Source: Agrobacterium tumefaciens
GTDB taxonomy: Bacteria > Pseudomonadota > Alphaproteobacteria > Rhizobiales > Rhizobiaceae
Direction of reading: 5' to 3'
Length of the DNA stretch: 57,127 nucleotides
Assembly: GCF_013318015.2 (NCBI RefSeq)
Contig: NZ_CP115845.1
Coordinates: 1-57,127 of the forward strand
Numbering within the stretch: the first letter of the stretch is position 1; the number at the start of each line of letters is the position of its first letter. Both the position numbers and the translations under genes were made by a program. The notes beneath the pieces are model-generated. The model was not told the DNA's origin, did no database searches, and worked only from the letters and a program-made list of their open reading frames with translations. Shown in pieces: positions 41,860 to 48,866 of the stretch.

Positions 41860-42708
41860 ATGCAAATATTTCAGTCCCATGTGTCGTTTGAATGCCCAGC
41901 TTGTCATAAGCGATCTTCCGGGCATGTTGAGATTCCGGAGCCTGACTGGCAAGCCGCCGAAAGTTCTAGCGACTTGAATTCTGAGGGAAATATCTACGTC
42001 CAGTGTACGGAGTGTGACGAGGAGTTTGCCGCGTATGTCGAGAACAACGCGGGTAACGTCCAGATCAAGCTGGACGATTTTCCAGACACCTACGTCGATG
42101 CAGATAATGCGTTTTACAGTCGAGAAGACTGGCCAGAACCAGAGGTTCCAGACGATCCACGGTCTATCTTTGCCGACTTGCATGGTGAGGTGAGTGCGTG
42201 GTTGGGAGAACACGGTTCAGACTATGGCGGTGCTTTAATCAATCGTATGTTGTTCGCGTCGCTTATCGGTGGCCTGGAAGCTTTCCTGAGCGACACGCTT
42301 CTCAACGCTGTAGCTGAGAGAAAAGAAGCACAGCTGCGTCTTGTGAAGCAGGACAAAGAAGTTCTGGCGATGAAATTCTCTGCGGCAGAAGTGCTTGAAA
42401 ACCCGAATATTGTGATTGAGACGCTGACCAGCCACCTGCGCGATATTAGTTTCCATAACCTCCCGAGGATCAATGCTCTCTATCGTGCCGGATTGGAGAT
42501 CGATTTCTTCGCACTGGTCGGAAAAGACGCCGTCGCAGCTCTCAATAAAGCCGTCGCTCTCCGACATCATGTCGTGCATCGTAACGGACGCGATAAACAA
42601 GCTAATCTGCTGGATGATTTTACGCCAGGTTATGTGAAGTCCGTGTTGGATTTGGTCGACGACCTGGTGAGAAAAATCGATGAAGCGGTGAATCCGCATC
42701 CGTTCTGA
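41860..42708 (+). CDS. HEPN-like protein with N-terminal zinc ribbon
   Basis: 282 residues. N-terminal CPACH (Cys12, Cys15) and CTEC (Cys49, Cys52) form a likely zinc ribbon. The C-terminal half is helical with the segment RHHVVHRNGRDK, i.e. Arg235-x4-His240, the R-x4-6-H signature of HEPN ribonucleases. LINRMLFASLIGGLEAFLSDTLLNAVAERKE suits the MAE_28990-type or RiboL-PSP-HEPN class. A single-gene abortive-infection or RNA-cleaving defence role is possible; inactive HEPN scaffolds also exist. ATG 41860 was chosen because the ATG four bases earlier is in another frame. Confidence 0.72.
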   Translation: MQIFQSHVSFECPACHKRSSGHVEIPEPDWQAAESSSDLNSEGNIYVQCTECDEEFAAYVENNAGNVQIKLDDFPDTYVDADNAFYSREDWPEPEVPDDPRSIFADLHGEVSAWLGEHGSDYGGALINRMLFASLIGGLEAFLSDTLLNAVAERKEAQLRLVKQDKEVLAMKFSAAEVLENPNIVIETLTSHLRDISFHNLPRINALYRAGLEIDFFALVGKDAVAALNKAVALRHHVVHRNGRDKQANLLDDFTPGYVKSVLDLVDDLVRKIDEAVNPHPF

Positions 42709-42945
42709 TGGAAGATCTGAGATTTTTGGGAATGAGAGTGAGGGGCATCGCACAATGTGCGACCGTGCTCTATGGCTTCGCCACGGAGCCGCCCTGTCGG
42801 CCGTCTCCGCCGTTCCGGTAACGATCACTTGTCCTGAAAAAACAGAGTGACCGCTTTAGCGGCCTCATTCGCAATGAGCATACGCTCCGCTTAATGCCCT
42901 TTCCCACTGTTTGATTCCCGCTCTACGATGGTCCGCAGGTCTCGC
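42709..42945. other. Intergenic region before leader D
   Basis: No gene supported. Contains short G+C-rich hairpins such as CGCTTTAGCG near 42850. The promoter of the DUF932 gene is expected here. Confidence 0.4.
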
Positions 42946-42969
42946 CAATGGGCAAGCAGGCTGTCGCCT

Positions 42970-43193
42970 GTCCGTCTGTCAGAAAAACGGCTTTCACCGC
43001 CAGGGCGGCAAACCTTCCGTTTTTCAGCCAGCCAGACCCATGACTAGCCCCGCGCACCAACGGGGAGCGGGCTTCGCCCTTCCCCCCTTCGTTCCGGTGG
43101 ATGTGAGGGCACATCCACCGGAACGGTGGGTGAAAGGCTTCGCCCACTGCGGGGCTTGCCTCTCGGATTTCGGGAACCGTTGGAGACTTAATC
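42970..43193 (+). promoter_or_regulatory. Structured leader, family 2 copy D
   Basis: Upstream of the DUF932 gene. Outer helix AGCCCCGC (43046-43053) / GCGGGGCT (43149-43156); GCGGGCTTCGCCC hairpin; central hairpin with a perfect 15-bp stem GTTCCGGTGGATGTG (43091-43105) / CACATCCACCGGAAC (43110-43124), loop AGGG; GGCTTCGCC element. A further stem (AAAAACGG / CCGTTTTT, about 42981-43024) precedes it. Same order as copy C with compensating base changes. Confidence 0.7.
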
Positions 43194-44048
43194 ATGACCG
43201 TTTACACAAGCACCGCACGTTTCGACACCGGCCGCGCTCTGACTGAGGACGAACTGCGCAAGCTCGCCCCGTCGATCTTTGCCAAGACGGCGCACGAAAG
43301 CCGGTCAGAGCGTTTTCAGCCGATCCCCACAATTGAAGTCCTCCGTGGCCTCAAAAAGGAGGGCTTCGTTGCTGTCGGTGCAAAGCAGTCATCATCACGG
43401 AGCGAAGGTAAGGCAGACTATACCAAGCATCTTATTCGACTTCGCCGCATCGACGATGGCAAGGTCTACAGCGTGGGCGATACCGTTTGCGAAATCCTCC
43501 TGAAGAACGCCAACGACGGTACAAGCGCATATGAGTTGATGGCCGGATTGTTCCGCGTGCGTTGCCTCAATTCGCTTGTGACGCAGACCGGCACGATTGA
43601 GGAAATCAAGGTTCGCCATTCGGGCGACGTACAGGCGAAAGTCATCGACGGTACATATACGGTCCTCAAAGCCGCCGAAACCGCGCTTGCAGCCCCGCAG
43701 GACTGGTCAGTTGTGCGCCTCAACAGGGAGGAAAAGGAAATCCTTGCTGCAGGAGCCCACCTGCTACGCTTTGGCGACGCCGAGGGCGAGGCAAAAACTC
43801 CCATCAAGCCGGATCAGCTTTTGAAGCAGCGCCGCGCCGACGATATTTCTGATGACCTTTGGACGACGTGGAATGTCGTGCAGGAGAACGCAATCAGGGG
43901 CGGCATTCGTGCGGTTGGTCGTGATGACCTCGGCCGTCCCCGTCGGGTACGTTCCCGCGCCGTGACTGGTATCGATCAGGACATCAAGCTCAACAAGGCG
44001 CTTTGGCTCCTTGGAGCCGAAATGGCCAAGTTGAAGGGCGCACACTGA
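43194..44048 (+). CDS. DUF932-family protein
   Basis: 284 residues that match DUF932 (older DUF945) proteins of plasmids and phages: SERFQPIPTIEVLRGLKKEGFVAVGAKQSSSRSEGKADYTKHLIRLRR, VGDTVCEILLKNANDGTSAYELMAGLFRVRCLNSLV and the C-terminal WTTWNVVQENAIRGGIRAVGRDD. Function unproven; the family is frequent beside anti-restriction genes in plasmid leading regions. Its stop overlaps the next start (TGATG). Preceded by structured leader D. Confidence 0.9.
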   Translation: MTVYTSTARFDTGRALTEDELRKLAPSIFAKTAHESRSERFQPIPTIEVLRGLKKEGFVAVGAKQSSSRSEGKADYTKHLIRLRRIDDGKVYSVGDTVCEILLKNANDGTSAYELMAGLFRVRCLNSLVTQTGTIEEIKVRHSGDVQAKVIDGTYTVLKAAETALAAPQDWSVVRLNREEKEILAAGAHLLRFGDAEGEAKTPIKPDQLLKQRRADDISDDLWTTWNVVQENAIRGGIRAVGRDDLGRPRRVRSRAVTGIDQDIKLNKALWLLGAEMAKLKGAH

Positions 44049-44356
44049 TGCGCCCCGACACCTCATTTTCACCCGCTGAGCTTTTCAACTGCTGTACGGC
44101 GTCGCAGGAGCCAGACTGGAGCAAATTCACGACCCTTGAACTTGGCGGCTGCATCGATGCCGCCGAGGAAGGCGCAGACGGTACCTGCATCGAGGGCGGG
44201 CGGTCCCGCGCCGATGCGGAGTTTTTCACTGTCTACGGACGTCTTATCGAGGGCGTTTACGACCCGATCACCGATTGCGATGATTTTGACGAGGCGCAGC
44301 GGATTGCTGCGCATTTGTGCGGCCTAAGCGGCTTGTCGCTTCAGATCGCGTGCTAA
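44048..44356 (+). CDS. Hypothetical protein coupled to the DUF932 gene
   Basis: 102 residues; ATG 44048 overlaps the DUF932 stop by one base. Acidic and cysteine-containing: MRPDTSFSPAELFNCCTASQEPDWSKFTTLELGGCIDAAEEGADGTCIEGGRSRADAEFFTVYGRLIEGVYDPITDCDDFDEAQRIAAHLCGLSGL. No family recognised. Small acidic proteins in this position are sometimes DNA mimics, but there is no direct evidence. Confidence 0.68.
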   Translation: MRPDTSFSPAELFNCCTASQEPDWSKFTTLELGGCIDAAEEGADGTCIEGGRSRADAEFFTVYGRLIEGVYDPITDCDDFDEAQRIAAHLCGLSGLSLQIAC

Positions 44357-44700
44357 ACGCTTGAATAAAGGTGTCCGCTCGGGAGATGCGGCGGAACCTC
44401 TGGCGGGGTTTTGCGAGGAACCCGGCCGCCCTTCGAAGGGCTCCCCTAAAGCCCCGCCCCTCGAACTCCCCGCCCACCCGAATTGCTTGCGGCCTATGAT
44501 AACCACCGCGACCGCAAACCTGCCGGCCTGGTGCACTCGTGCAGTGACAGAGCGTTCGAATATCGTTGATCATCTTTCATTTTCGATGATCTTGGTTTGA
44601 GCCGAAGCCAGAACGCGCTCCCCATAGCGCCGAAGTGACGGCGAAGGCTCCGGCCGCGATCGCGGCCGATAATGACGCTGCGCGTCAATCCGCGTGGCGG
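44357..44700. other. Non-coding region holding repeat R2, before leader E
   Basis: No supported gene. Holds repeat R copy 2 and a hairpin CGGCCGCGATCGCGGCCG (44651-44668) just before leader E. Confidence 0.5.
44431..44482 (+). repeat. Repeat R copy 2
   Basis: CTTCGAAGGGCTCCCC ... GCCCCTCG followed by AACTCCCCGCCCACCCGA, near-identical over its 3' part to copies 1 and 3. Confidence 0.75.
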
Positions 44701-44704
44701 GAAA

Positions 44705-44936
44705 GGGGAACCAGCTCCCCCTCCCCCTCAAGCACAAAATCAGGTTTCCCCATCCTTCCTTCTTCCGCTGCGCGTCAGTCGTGCAGGACACGGTTGTCAT
44801 CGCCGCCGCCTTCGTCGCCGGCGATGACAACCGGCCCGCTGGGTGGGTGATCCCCCTCCTGATTTTCTGCTTGCCCCCCGCCCCCACGTCCGGATCGCCG
44901 GAAGCTCGGGAGCAGGAGCGAGTGCTCCTGCCCGAG
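44705..44936 (+). promoter_or_regulatory. Structured leader, family 1 copy E
   Basis: Upstream of the methyltransferase gene. Long-range helix CAAGCA+AAAATCAGG (44729-44744) / CCTGATTTT+TGCTTG (44858-44873), 15 pairs with one C-C mismatch. Inside it a perfect 15-bp hairpin CGGTTGTCATCGCCG (44791-44805) / CGGCGATGACAACCG (44819-44833). Closing hairpin GCAGGAGC (44912-44919) / GCTCCTGC (44924-44931) within CTCGGG/CCCGAG. Confidence 0.72.
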
Positions 44937-44978
44937 AGGGCAAGAGCTAACCGCTACGCGGAAATAGGAGATTGGACG

Positions 44979-45839
44979 ATGGCGAAACTCACAAAGGCAG
45001 AGCGCAAGGCGCACGCAGAGGCCGAGGCAATTCTAACAAACGATCGGCTGAGCGAGGACGAACGCGAGTTTGTCTTCCGTAACTGGCACGAGGGTGCGGA
45101 ATTCATCAACGGCGCGGCTGGCGCTTTTTTCACGCCGTTCGATCTGGCCGGTGACTTCGCGCTGGATGGCGCTGGCGGGCGTGTGATCGATCTTTGCGCG
45201 GGTATCGGCGTTCTCTCCTATTTCGTCGGCCAGCGCGCCAGGTATGGCAGCCGCGCCACGGAACTGACGTGTGTCGAGATCAACCCGAAATACTGCGAAG
45301 TTGGACGCAAGCTTGTGCCGGAGGCCCGTTGGATCAATGCCGATGTTTTCGATTGGCGAGAGCTGGGCCTTGGCCGCTATGATATTGCGATCGGCAACCC
45401 ACCCTTTGGCCGCGTCCGCCGCAGTGCCAACGGCCCTCGTTACCGTGGGAGTGAGTTTGAGTTTCATGTGATCGACATTGCCGCCGAGCTGGCCGACTAT
45501 GGCGCGTTCATCATTCCGCAGCAGTCCGCATCTTTCCAATATTCAGGCCGTCATTTTTTTGAGCGTCAGACAAAGGGCAAAGGCGTGGAGTTCGAAAAAG
45601 CGACGGGCCTCACAATGGATGCGGGCGTCGGTGTCGACACATCGATTTTCAAGAACGACTGGAAAGATACCACCATCATAACTGAAATTGCTTGTTTCGA
45701 TTTCACGGAGATACGCAGTCGTATCTCAGTGAAAGAGGATCTGGAGGCAGCGGACGGTGCAAGTAAACCGCTGGCGCGTGATATGTCTTTCCTCGTGCCT
45801 TTTTCCGCCGATAAACGCGGCCAGTTGAGCTTCTTTTGA
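44979..45839 (+). CDS. Solo DNA methyltransferase (N6-adenine type)
   Basis: 286 residues from ATG 44979 (ATAGGAGATTGGACG upstream); the open frame extends back through leader E. AdoMet-binding motif VIDLCAGIGVLSYF (about 69-82), LTCVEINPKYCEVG (motif II) and catalytic NPPF at 140-143, with FFTPFDLAGDFA before motif I. The layout is that of plasmid/phage orphan adenine methyltransferases. No restriction gene is adjacent, so protection of incoming DNA or regulation is more likely than a restriction-modification pair. Target sequence unknown. Confidence 0.88.
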   Translation: MAKLTKAERKAHAEAEAILTNDRLSEDEREFVFRNWHEGAEFINGAAGAFFTPFDLAGDFALDGAGGRVIDLCAGIGVLSYFVGQRARYGSRATELTCVEINPKYCEVGRKLVPEARWINADVFDWRELGLGRYDIAIGNPPFGRVRRSANGPRYRGSEFEFHVIDIAAELADYGAFIIPQQSASFQYSGRHFFERQTKGKGVEFEKATGLTMDAGVGVDTSIFKNDWKDTTIITEIACFDFTEIRSRISVKEDLEAADGASKPLARDMSFLVPFSADKRGQLSFF

Positions 45840-45850
45840 GCTTGCAAAAG

Positions 45851-45900
45851 TGTATATTCCGAATAGAATATTCGAATATCTATCAACGCATATACGCGCA
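45851..45900. promoter_or_regulatory. Probable VapB operator/promoter
   Basis: A+T-rich palindromic DNA before vapB: GATATTCGAATATTC on the minus strand (around 45866-45882), flanked by GTATAT and ATATAC. Typical of an autoregulated toxin-antitoxin promoter. Confidence 0.6.
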
Positions 45901-45911
45901 AGGATTCAGAC

Positions 45912-46157
45912 ATGTCTCTTTATATCCGCGATAATGCCGTCGATGAGCTTGCAAGAAAAGTTCAGATGGCAACCAAGGCCCCGAATAAAACCGAGGCTGT
46001 ACGGCGCGCTCTCGAAAATGAGCTTGCCCGGGCCGAAAACGCGATCCCGCTAAGCGATCGTGTCAAGAAGCTGCAAGACGAAATCGGTTCCGTGCTCGGC
46101 CCGAACCCCAAGCCTTTCGATATGAAGAAGTTCACCGACGAACTGTGGGAAGAATAA
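45912..46157 (+). CDS. vapB: VapB-type antitoxin
   Basis: 81 residues, Rv0623/PSK-operon type: MSLYIRDNAVDELARKVQMATKAPNKTEAVRRALENELARAENAIPLSDRVKKLQDEIG. N-terminal DNA-binding half and C-terminal toxin-binding half (DMKKFTDELWEE). Its stop codon directly adjoins the ATG of vapC. The complex probably represses its own promoter at the A+T-rich palindrome upstream. Confidence 0.93.
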   Translation: MSLYIRDNAVDELARKVQMATKAPNKTEAVRRALENELARAENAIPLSDRVKKLQDEIGSVLGPNPKPFDMKKFTDELWEE

Positions 46158-46595
46158 ATGTATATCGACGCATCCGCGATCATCGCGATCCTCACCAATG
46201 AGAGCGACGCTGGCTCCCTTCTTGCCAAACTTGAGGACGCAAAAAAGCCGATCTTCTATTCGTCGATGACCGTTTTCGAAGCGGTGTTGAGCCTATCTCG
46301 CCAAATGGCGAATGCGAAGGTCGGTCACCAGGCCCCAATCCCTCCGGAATTAATCGATACCGCCCAACAAAAAATCGATAGTTTTTTAACGTTGATCGCC
46401 GCTCGTGAAATGCCAATTGGTGGCAAAACCCACCGCGCAGCCATCGATGCCGCGCGAAACTTCGGAAAATTTGTGGCCCATCCCGCTCGCCTGAATATGG
46501 GAGACTGCTTCGTTTATGCATGTGCAAAGGAGTACCGTCTGCCCCTCTTATTCAAGGGTGACGATTTCATAAAGACCGATATTGAGGCAGTCTAA
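46158..46595 (+). CDS. vapC: VapC-type PIN-domain toxin
   Basis: 145-residue PIN ribonuclease. Acidic active-site residues are in place: MYIDASA (Asp4), SMTVFEAVLSL (Glu), LNMGDCFVYACAKE (Asp), and LLFKGDDFIKTDI at the C-terminus. Begins at the base after the vapB stop. Stabilises the plasmid by killing or stalling cells that lose it. Confidence 0.94.
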   Translation: MYIDASAIIAILTNESDAGSLLAKLEDAKKPIFYSSMTVFEAVLSLSRQMANAKVGHQAPIPPELIDTAQQKIDSFLTLIAAREMPIGGKTHRAAIDAARNFGKFVAHPARLNMGDCFVYACAKEYRLPLLFKGDDFIKTDIEAV

Positions 46596-47179
46596 GCTGG
46601 CGAGTGGAATTTCGGTAGGCGTATTTCATATTCTTGGGATTGTTCCGCCGTCCCTCGCTCTTGAAGAGATCGATTGGAGAAAGAAACATCCAGACGAATA
46701 TGGAGAGGAGGATTTGGAGGCGGTGCCCTTTTTCCACGACATTTTGGTTCGTATCCGGGCAGTGGAAAGTCGCACCTGATTAGCGTCCCGTCGCCTCGCC
46801 CTTCCGCATCGAGCGGCAGGACAAGGCCCGAGGGGTTCCCCTTTGGCCCCACCCCTCGAACACCCCGCCCACCCGATCAATGACGGCCGCCTGAGAGCGG
46901 CCTTTCTTGTGCGGAACGCACGGGCGGGGTCAGTCGGTCCCGCCTCCCCTGAAGGGCCGCTGCGCTGAGGCTCCTGCGGCTGCCCTTGTTCCGCTCTTAG
47001 CGTGTCGAGAATTCCCGAAATCCCGTCCTACGGCCGGCGCTATGCTGATTTCTCCGATGCTCTTCCTTCCATCCTTATCGACAGCGGTTTCGCAAGCGCC
47101 ACCTTGCCGATCGCGCGAGCTTCGCCCGCTCGAAACGGTGGCCTGTCTAACCGACCTTTCGGCCGCAAGTTCGATAGTC
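46596..47179. other. Non-coding region holding repeat R3, before leader F
   Basis: Nearly 600 bp with no gene I can support. A 65-codon frame from 46582 overlaps the vapC end and lacks a ribosome-binding site, though its C-terminal part (WRKKHPDEYGEEDLEAVPFFHDILVRI) is not implausible as a remnant. A GGCCGCC/GGCGGCC-like hairpin lies near 46890. Confidence 0.4.
46826..46876 (+). repeat. Repeat R copy 3
   Basis: CGAGGGGTTCCCC ... ACCCCTCG followed by AACACCCCGCCCACCCGA. CGAGGGGT pairs perfectly with ACCCCTCG. Confidence 0.75.
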
Positions 47180-47385
47180 GGGGGAAAGAGGGCTCTGCCC
47201 GTCTCTCCCCCAGCAAGAACCGCCTCGTCCCTCCGGTGCAGCAATTCCGTCGCACCCTGAAGGGTGCAACCGCGTTGCGCACCATCAGGCCGCGCGCTTC
47301 GCACGCTCTCCTCCGGATCTTGCCCCCCCTCTCTCCGGCTGTTCCGCACGAGCTCGGGGACAGGAGCGGAGTGCTCCTGCCCGCC
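47180..47385 (+). promoter_or_regulatory. Structured leader, family 1 copy F
   Basis: Upstream of the gene at 47429. First hairpin GGGGG (47180-47184) / CCCCC (47207-47211); long-range helix GCAAGA (47213-47218) / TCTTGC (47318-47323), extended by CC/GG across a mismatch; inner hairpin GCACCC/GGGTGC (47252-47267); closing hairpin CAGGAGC (47361-47367) / GCTCCTG (47373-47379). Shortest long-range helix of the four copies. Confidence 0.65.
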
Positions 47386-47428
47386 GGGCAGAAGAAAGGC
47401 CGCTTCGCGTTTTGAAAGGAGAGCGGAA

Positions 47429-47869
47429 ATGACGCAGGCCCACCAGATATTCGACGTGATTGAGTACGATGACGGAACCGAACCCGGTCTAAATCAGACT
47501 GAGCGGGTCCTTTACCATGCCGGCAGAGGATATCGCTTTGCCACGACTGAAGAGGCGACGAAGCAAGCGCTGATCAAGGCGTATTTCCCGTCGCCTGGGG
47601 ATGCCGTACAGGCTGCGCGCCTTGCCACGGCACGCCAAGATTTGTTTTCCGTTAGACCAGTCCGGACAAGGCGTGATTTCGCGAAAAGCTATCTGGAGTG
47701 GAAGATCCTGCAAGGTCACGGCGGCGCTGGCGACGAAGCCGTAGCTGCTGCCGTTCGTCAATGGTTTCCGAAGAAGTGCGCGGAGGACAAAGACCTATTG
47801 GCGCAGATGACGGCTTACGCCTTGGCCTGCCATCGAGCCCGCCAGGGTTCAGCGGCTTATGCTGTGTGA
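47429..47869 (+). CDS. Hypothetical protein
   Basis: 146 residues from ATG 47429 (AAAGGAGAGCGGAA upstream, a strong ribosome-binding site). Soluble alpha/beta: IFDVIEYDDGTEPGLNQTERVLYHAGRGYRFATTEEATKQALIKAYFPSPGDAVQAARLATARQDLF and a helical C-terminus with WKILQGHGGAGDEAVAAAVRQWFPKK. No family recognised. Preceded by leader F and probably co-transcribed with the next gene. Confidence 0.72.
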   Translation: MTQAHQIFDVIEYDDGTEPGLNQTERVLYHAGRGYRFATTEEATKQALIKAYFPSPGDAVQAARLATARQDLFSVRPVRTRRDFAKSYLEWKILQGHGGAGDEAVAAAVRQWFPKKCAEDKDLLAQMTAYALACHRARQGSAAYAV

Positions 47870-47874
47870 GGTGG

Positions 47875-48534
47875 ATGATGACCTCTCACAGCAAACTTCA
47901 GGGAGCCGCGCCTCTCGATGGCAAGATCTGGACGCTCGCCCATATTGAAGGCGAGTGTATGACTGTTCGCATAGGTCAACTGATAGAGACCATACCCTTT
48001 CAAGCTGTGCATCAGATCATCGACGATGATCCCGCAAAAGTCAGCGGTGAAATGGACAAGCTCGCCAGCAGGCTCAATGCATATGCTCAATCCGCTCAAA
48101 CTACTTATCGTGATAGGGGCCACCTGGTTAACGTCGATTTCGGCGCGGAGATGGAGGATTTTGTGCGCAGGCACCTTTTTCTGACAAGGCGATATTGGCG
48201 ATGCCATGCGCTTTGCAGACGAGCAGCGACGGGAAACAGGGATTCTCGAAATAGGCGTAGGCTGGATGCCCTCTGGCGCGTGCTCTATTCGAGGCGTGCT
48301 CAGCTTCAGGCTGATACATTCAGGGCGAGATCCGCGCTCCATCTCAAGGCCTTTCCTTTGGAGGCTGTTGAACATGGCCCTTTCGGATTTCGAAGAAGAA
48401 TGGAGGAGGGTGAGCCGATCAAAACCAATGCCGAAGACAAGTCATCATGGATTGATTTGGCTGTGGTGCAATTGCGAAGCACTTACGCGATGCTTGCAAG
48501 AACGGCGACGCGCGATCGCCCTGCCAAAGGTTGA
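47875..48534 (+). CDS. Hypothetical protein, reading frame uncertain in its second half
   Basis: 219 codons from ATG 47875 (or 47878). The first 100 residues look natural (KIWTLAHIEGECMTVRIGQLIETIPFQAVHQIIDDDPAKVSGEMDKLASRLNAY). Around 48170-48300 this frame becomes rich in Arg/Cys/Trp with rare AGG codons, while another plus frame (48206-48538) reads smoothly as MRFADEQRRETGILEIGVGWMPSG. A frameshift, two overlapping genes or a decayed gene are all possible. No family recognised. Confidence 0.45.
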   Translation: MMTSHSKLQGAAPLDGKIWTLAHIEGECMTVRIGQLIETIPFQAVHQIIDDDPAKVSGEMDKLASRLNAYAQSAQTTYRDRGHLVNVDFGAEMEDFVRRHLFLTRRYWRCHALCRRAATGNRDSRNRRRLDALWRVLYSRRAQLQADTFRARSALHLKAFPLEAVEHGPFGFRRRMEEGEPIKTNAEDKSSWIDLAVVQLRSTYAMLARTATRDRPAKG

Positions 48535-48553
48535 TTAACCCCTGAAAACAAAA

Positions 48554-48578
48554 CTCCCCAGCCTGGAGAGCTGGGGAG
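48554..48578 (+). terminator. Hairpin after the 47.9-kb gene
   Basis: CTCCCCAG (48554-48561), loop, CTGGGGAG (48571-48578). T-poor 3' side, so a weak call as a terminator. Confidence 0.5.
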
Positions 48579-48809
48579 CAACCTGATTTTCATCAGGAAC
48601 TTTTGACTGGAGCTATCCACTCGGCCCCGGTGGATCAGGGTTGATCCGAGCGTTCTAACTCACGAACATGCTAAACAAATTTTCGGACATTGTCCAAAAA
48701 ATAATGCTTCGGCTTGCTTATTTTCTTGCAAATTCCTCATAAGCATTAATGAGAAATTTTACATTGATTACAGCGCGTTAAGTAATTGAGATTTGGCATT
48801 GAAAAGCAC
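48579..48809. other. A+T-rich spacer
   Basis: About 230 bp with nothing recognisable beyond A+T-rich DNA around 48680-48780. It ends at the porin terminator. Confidence 0.5.
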
Positions 48810-48839
48810 AAAAAAGCCCCGGCATTTCTGCCGAGGCTT
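48810..48839 (-). terminator. Terminator of the porin gene
   Basis: On the minus strand AAGCC-x-CGGC type stem (48814-48823 with 48830-48839, one mismatch) followed by a T run (A run at 48808-48815 on plus). Confidence 0.8.
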
Positions 48840-48866
48840 TCCATCACTGACAGATGTCAGATCAGA

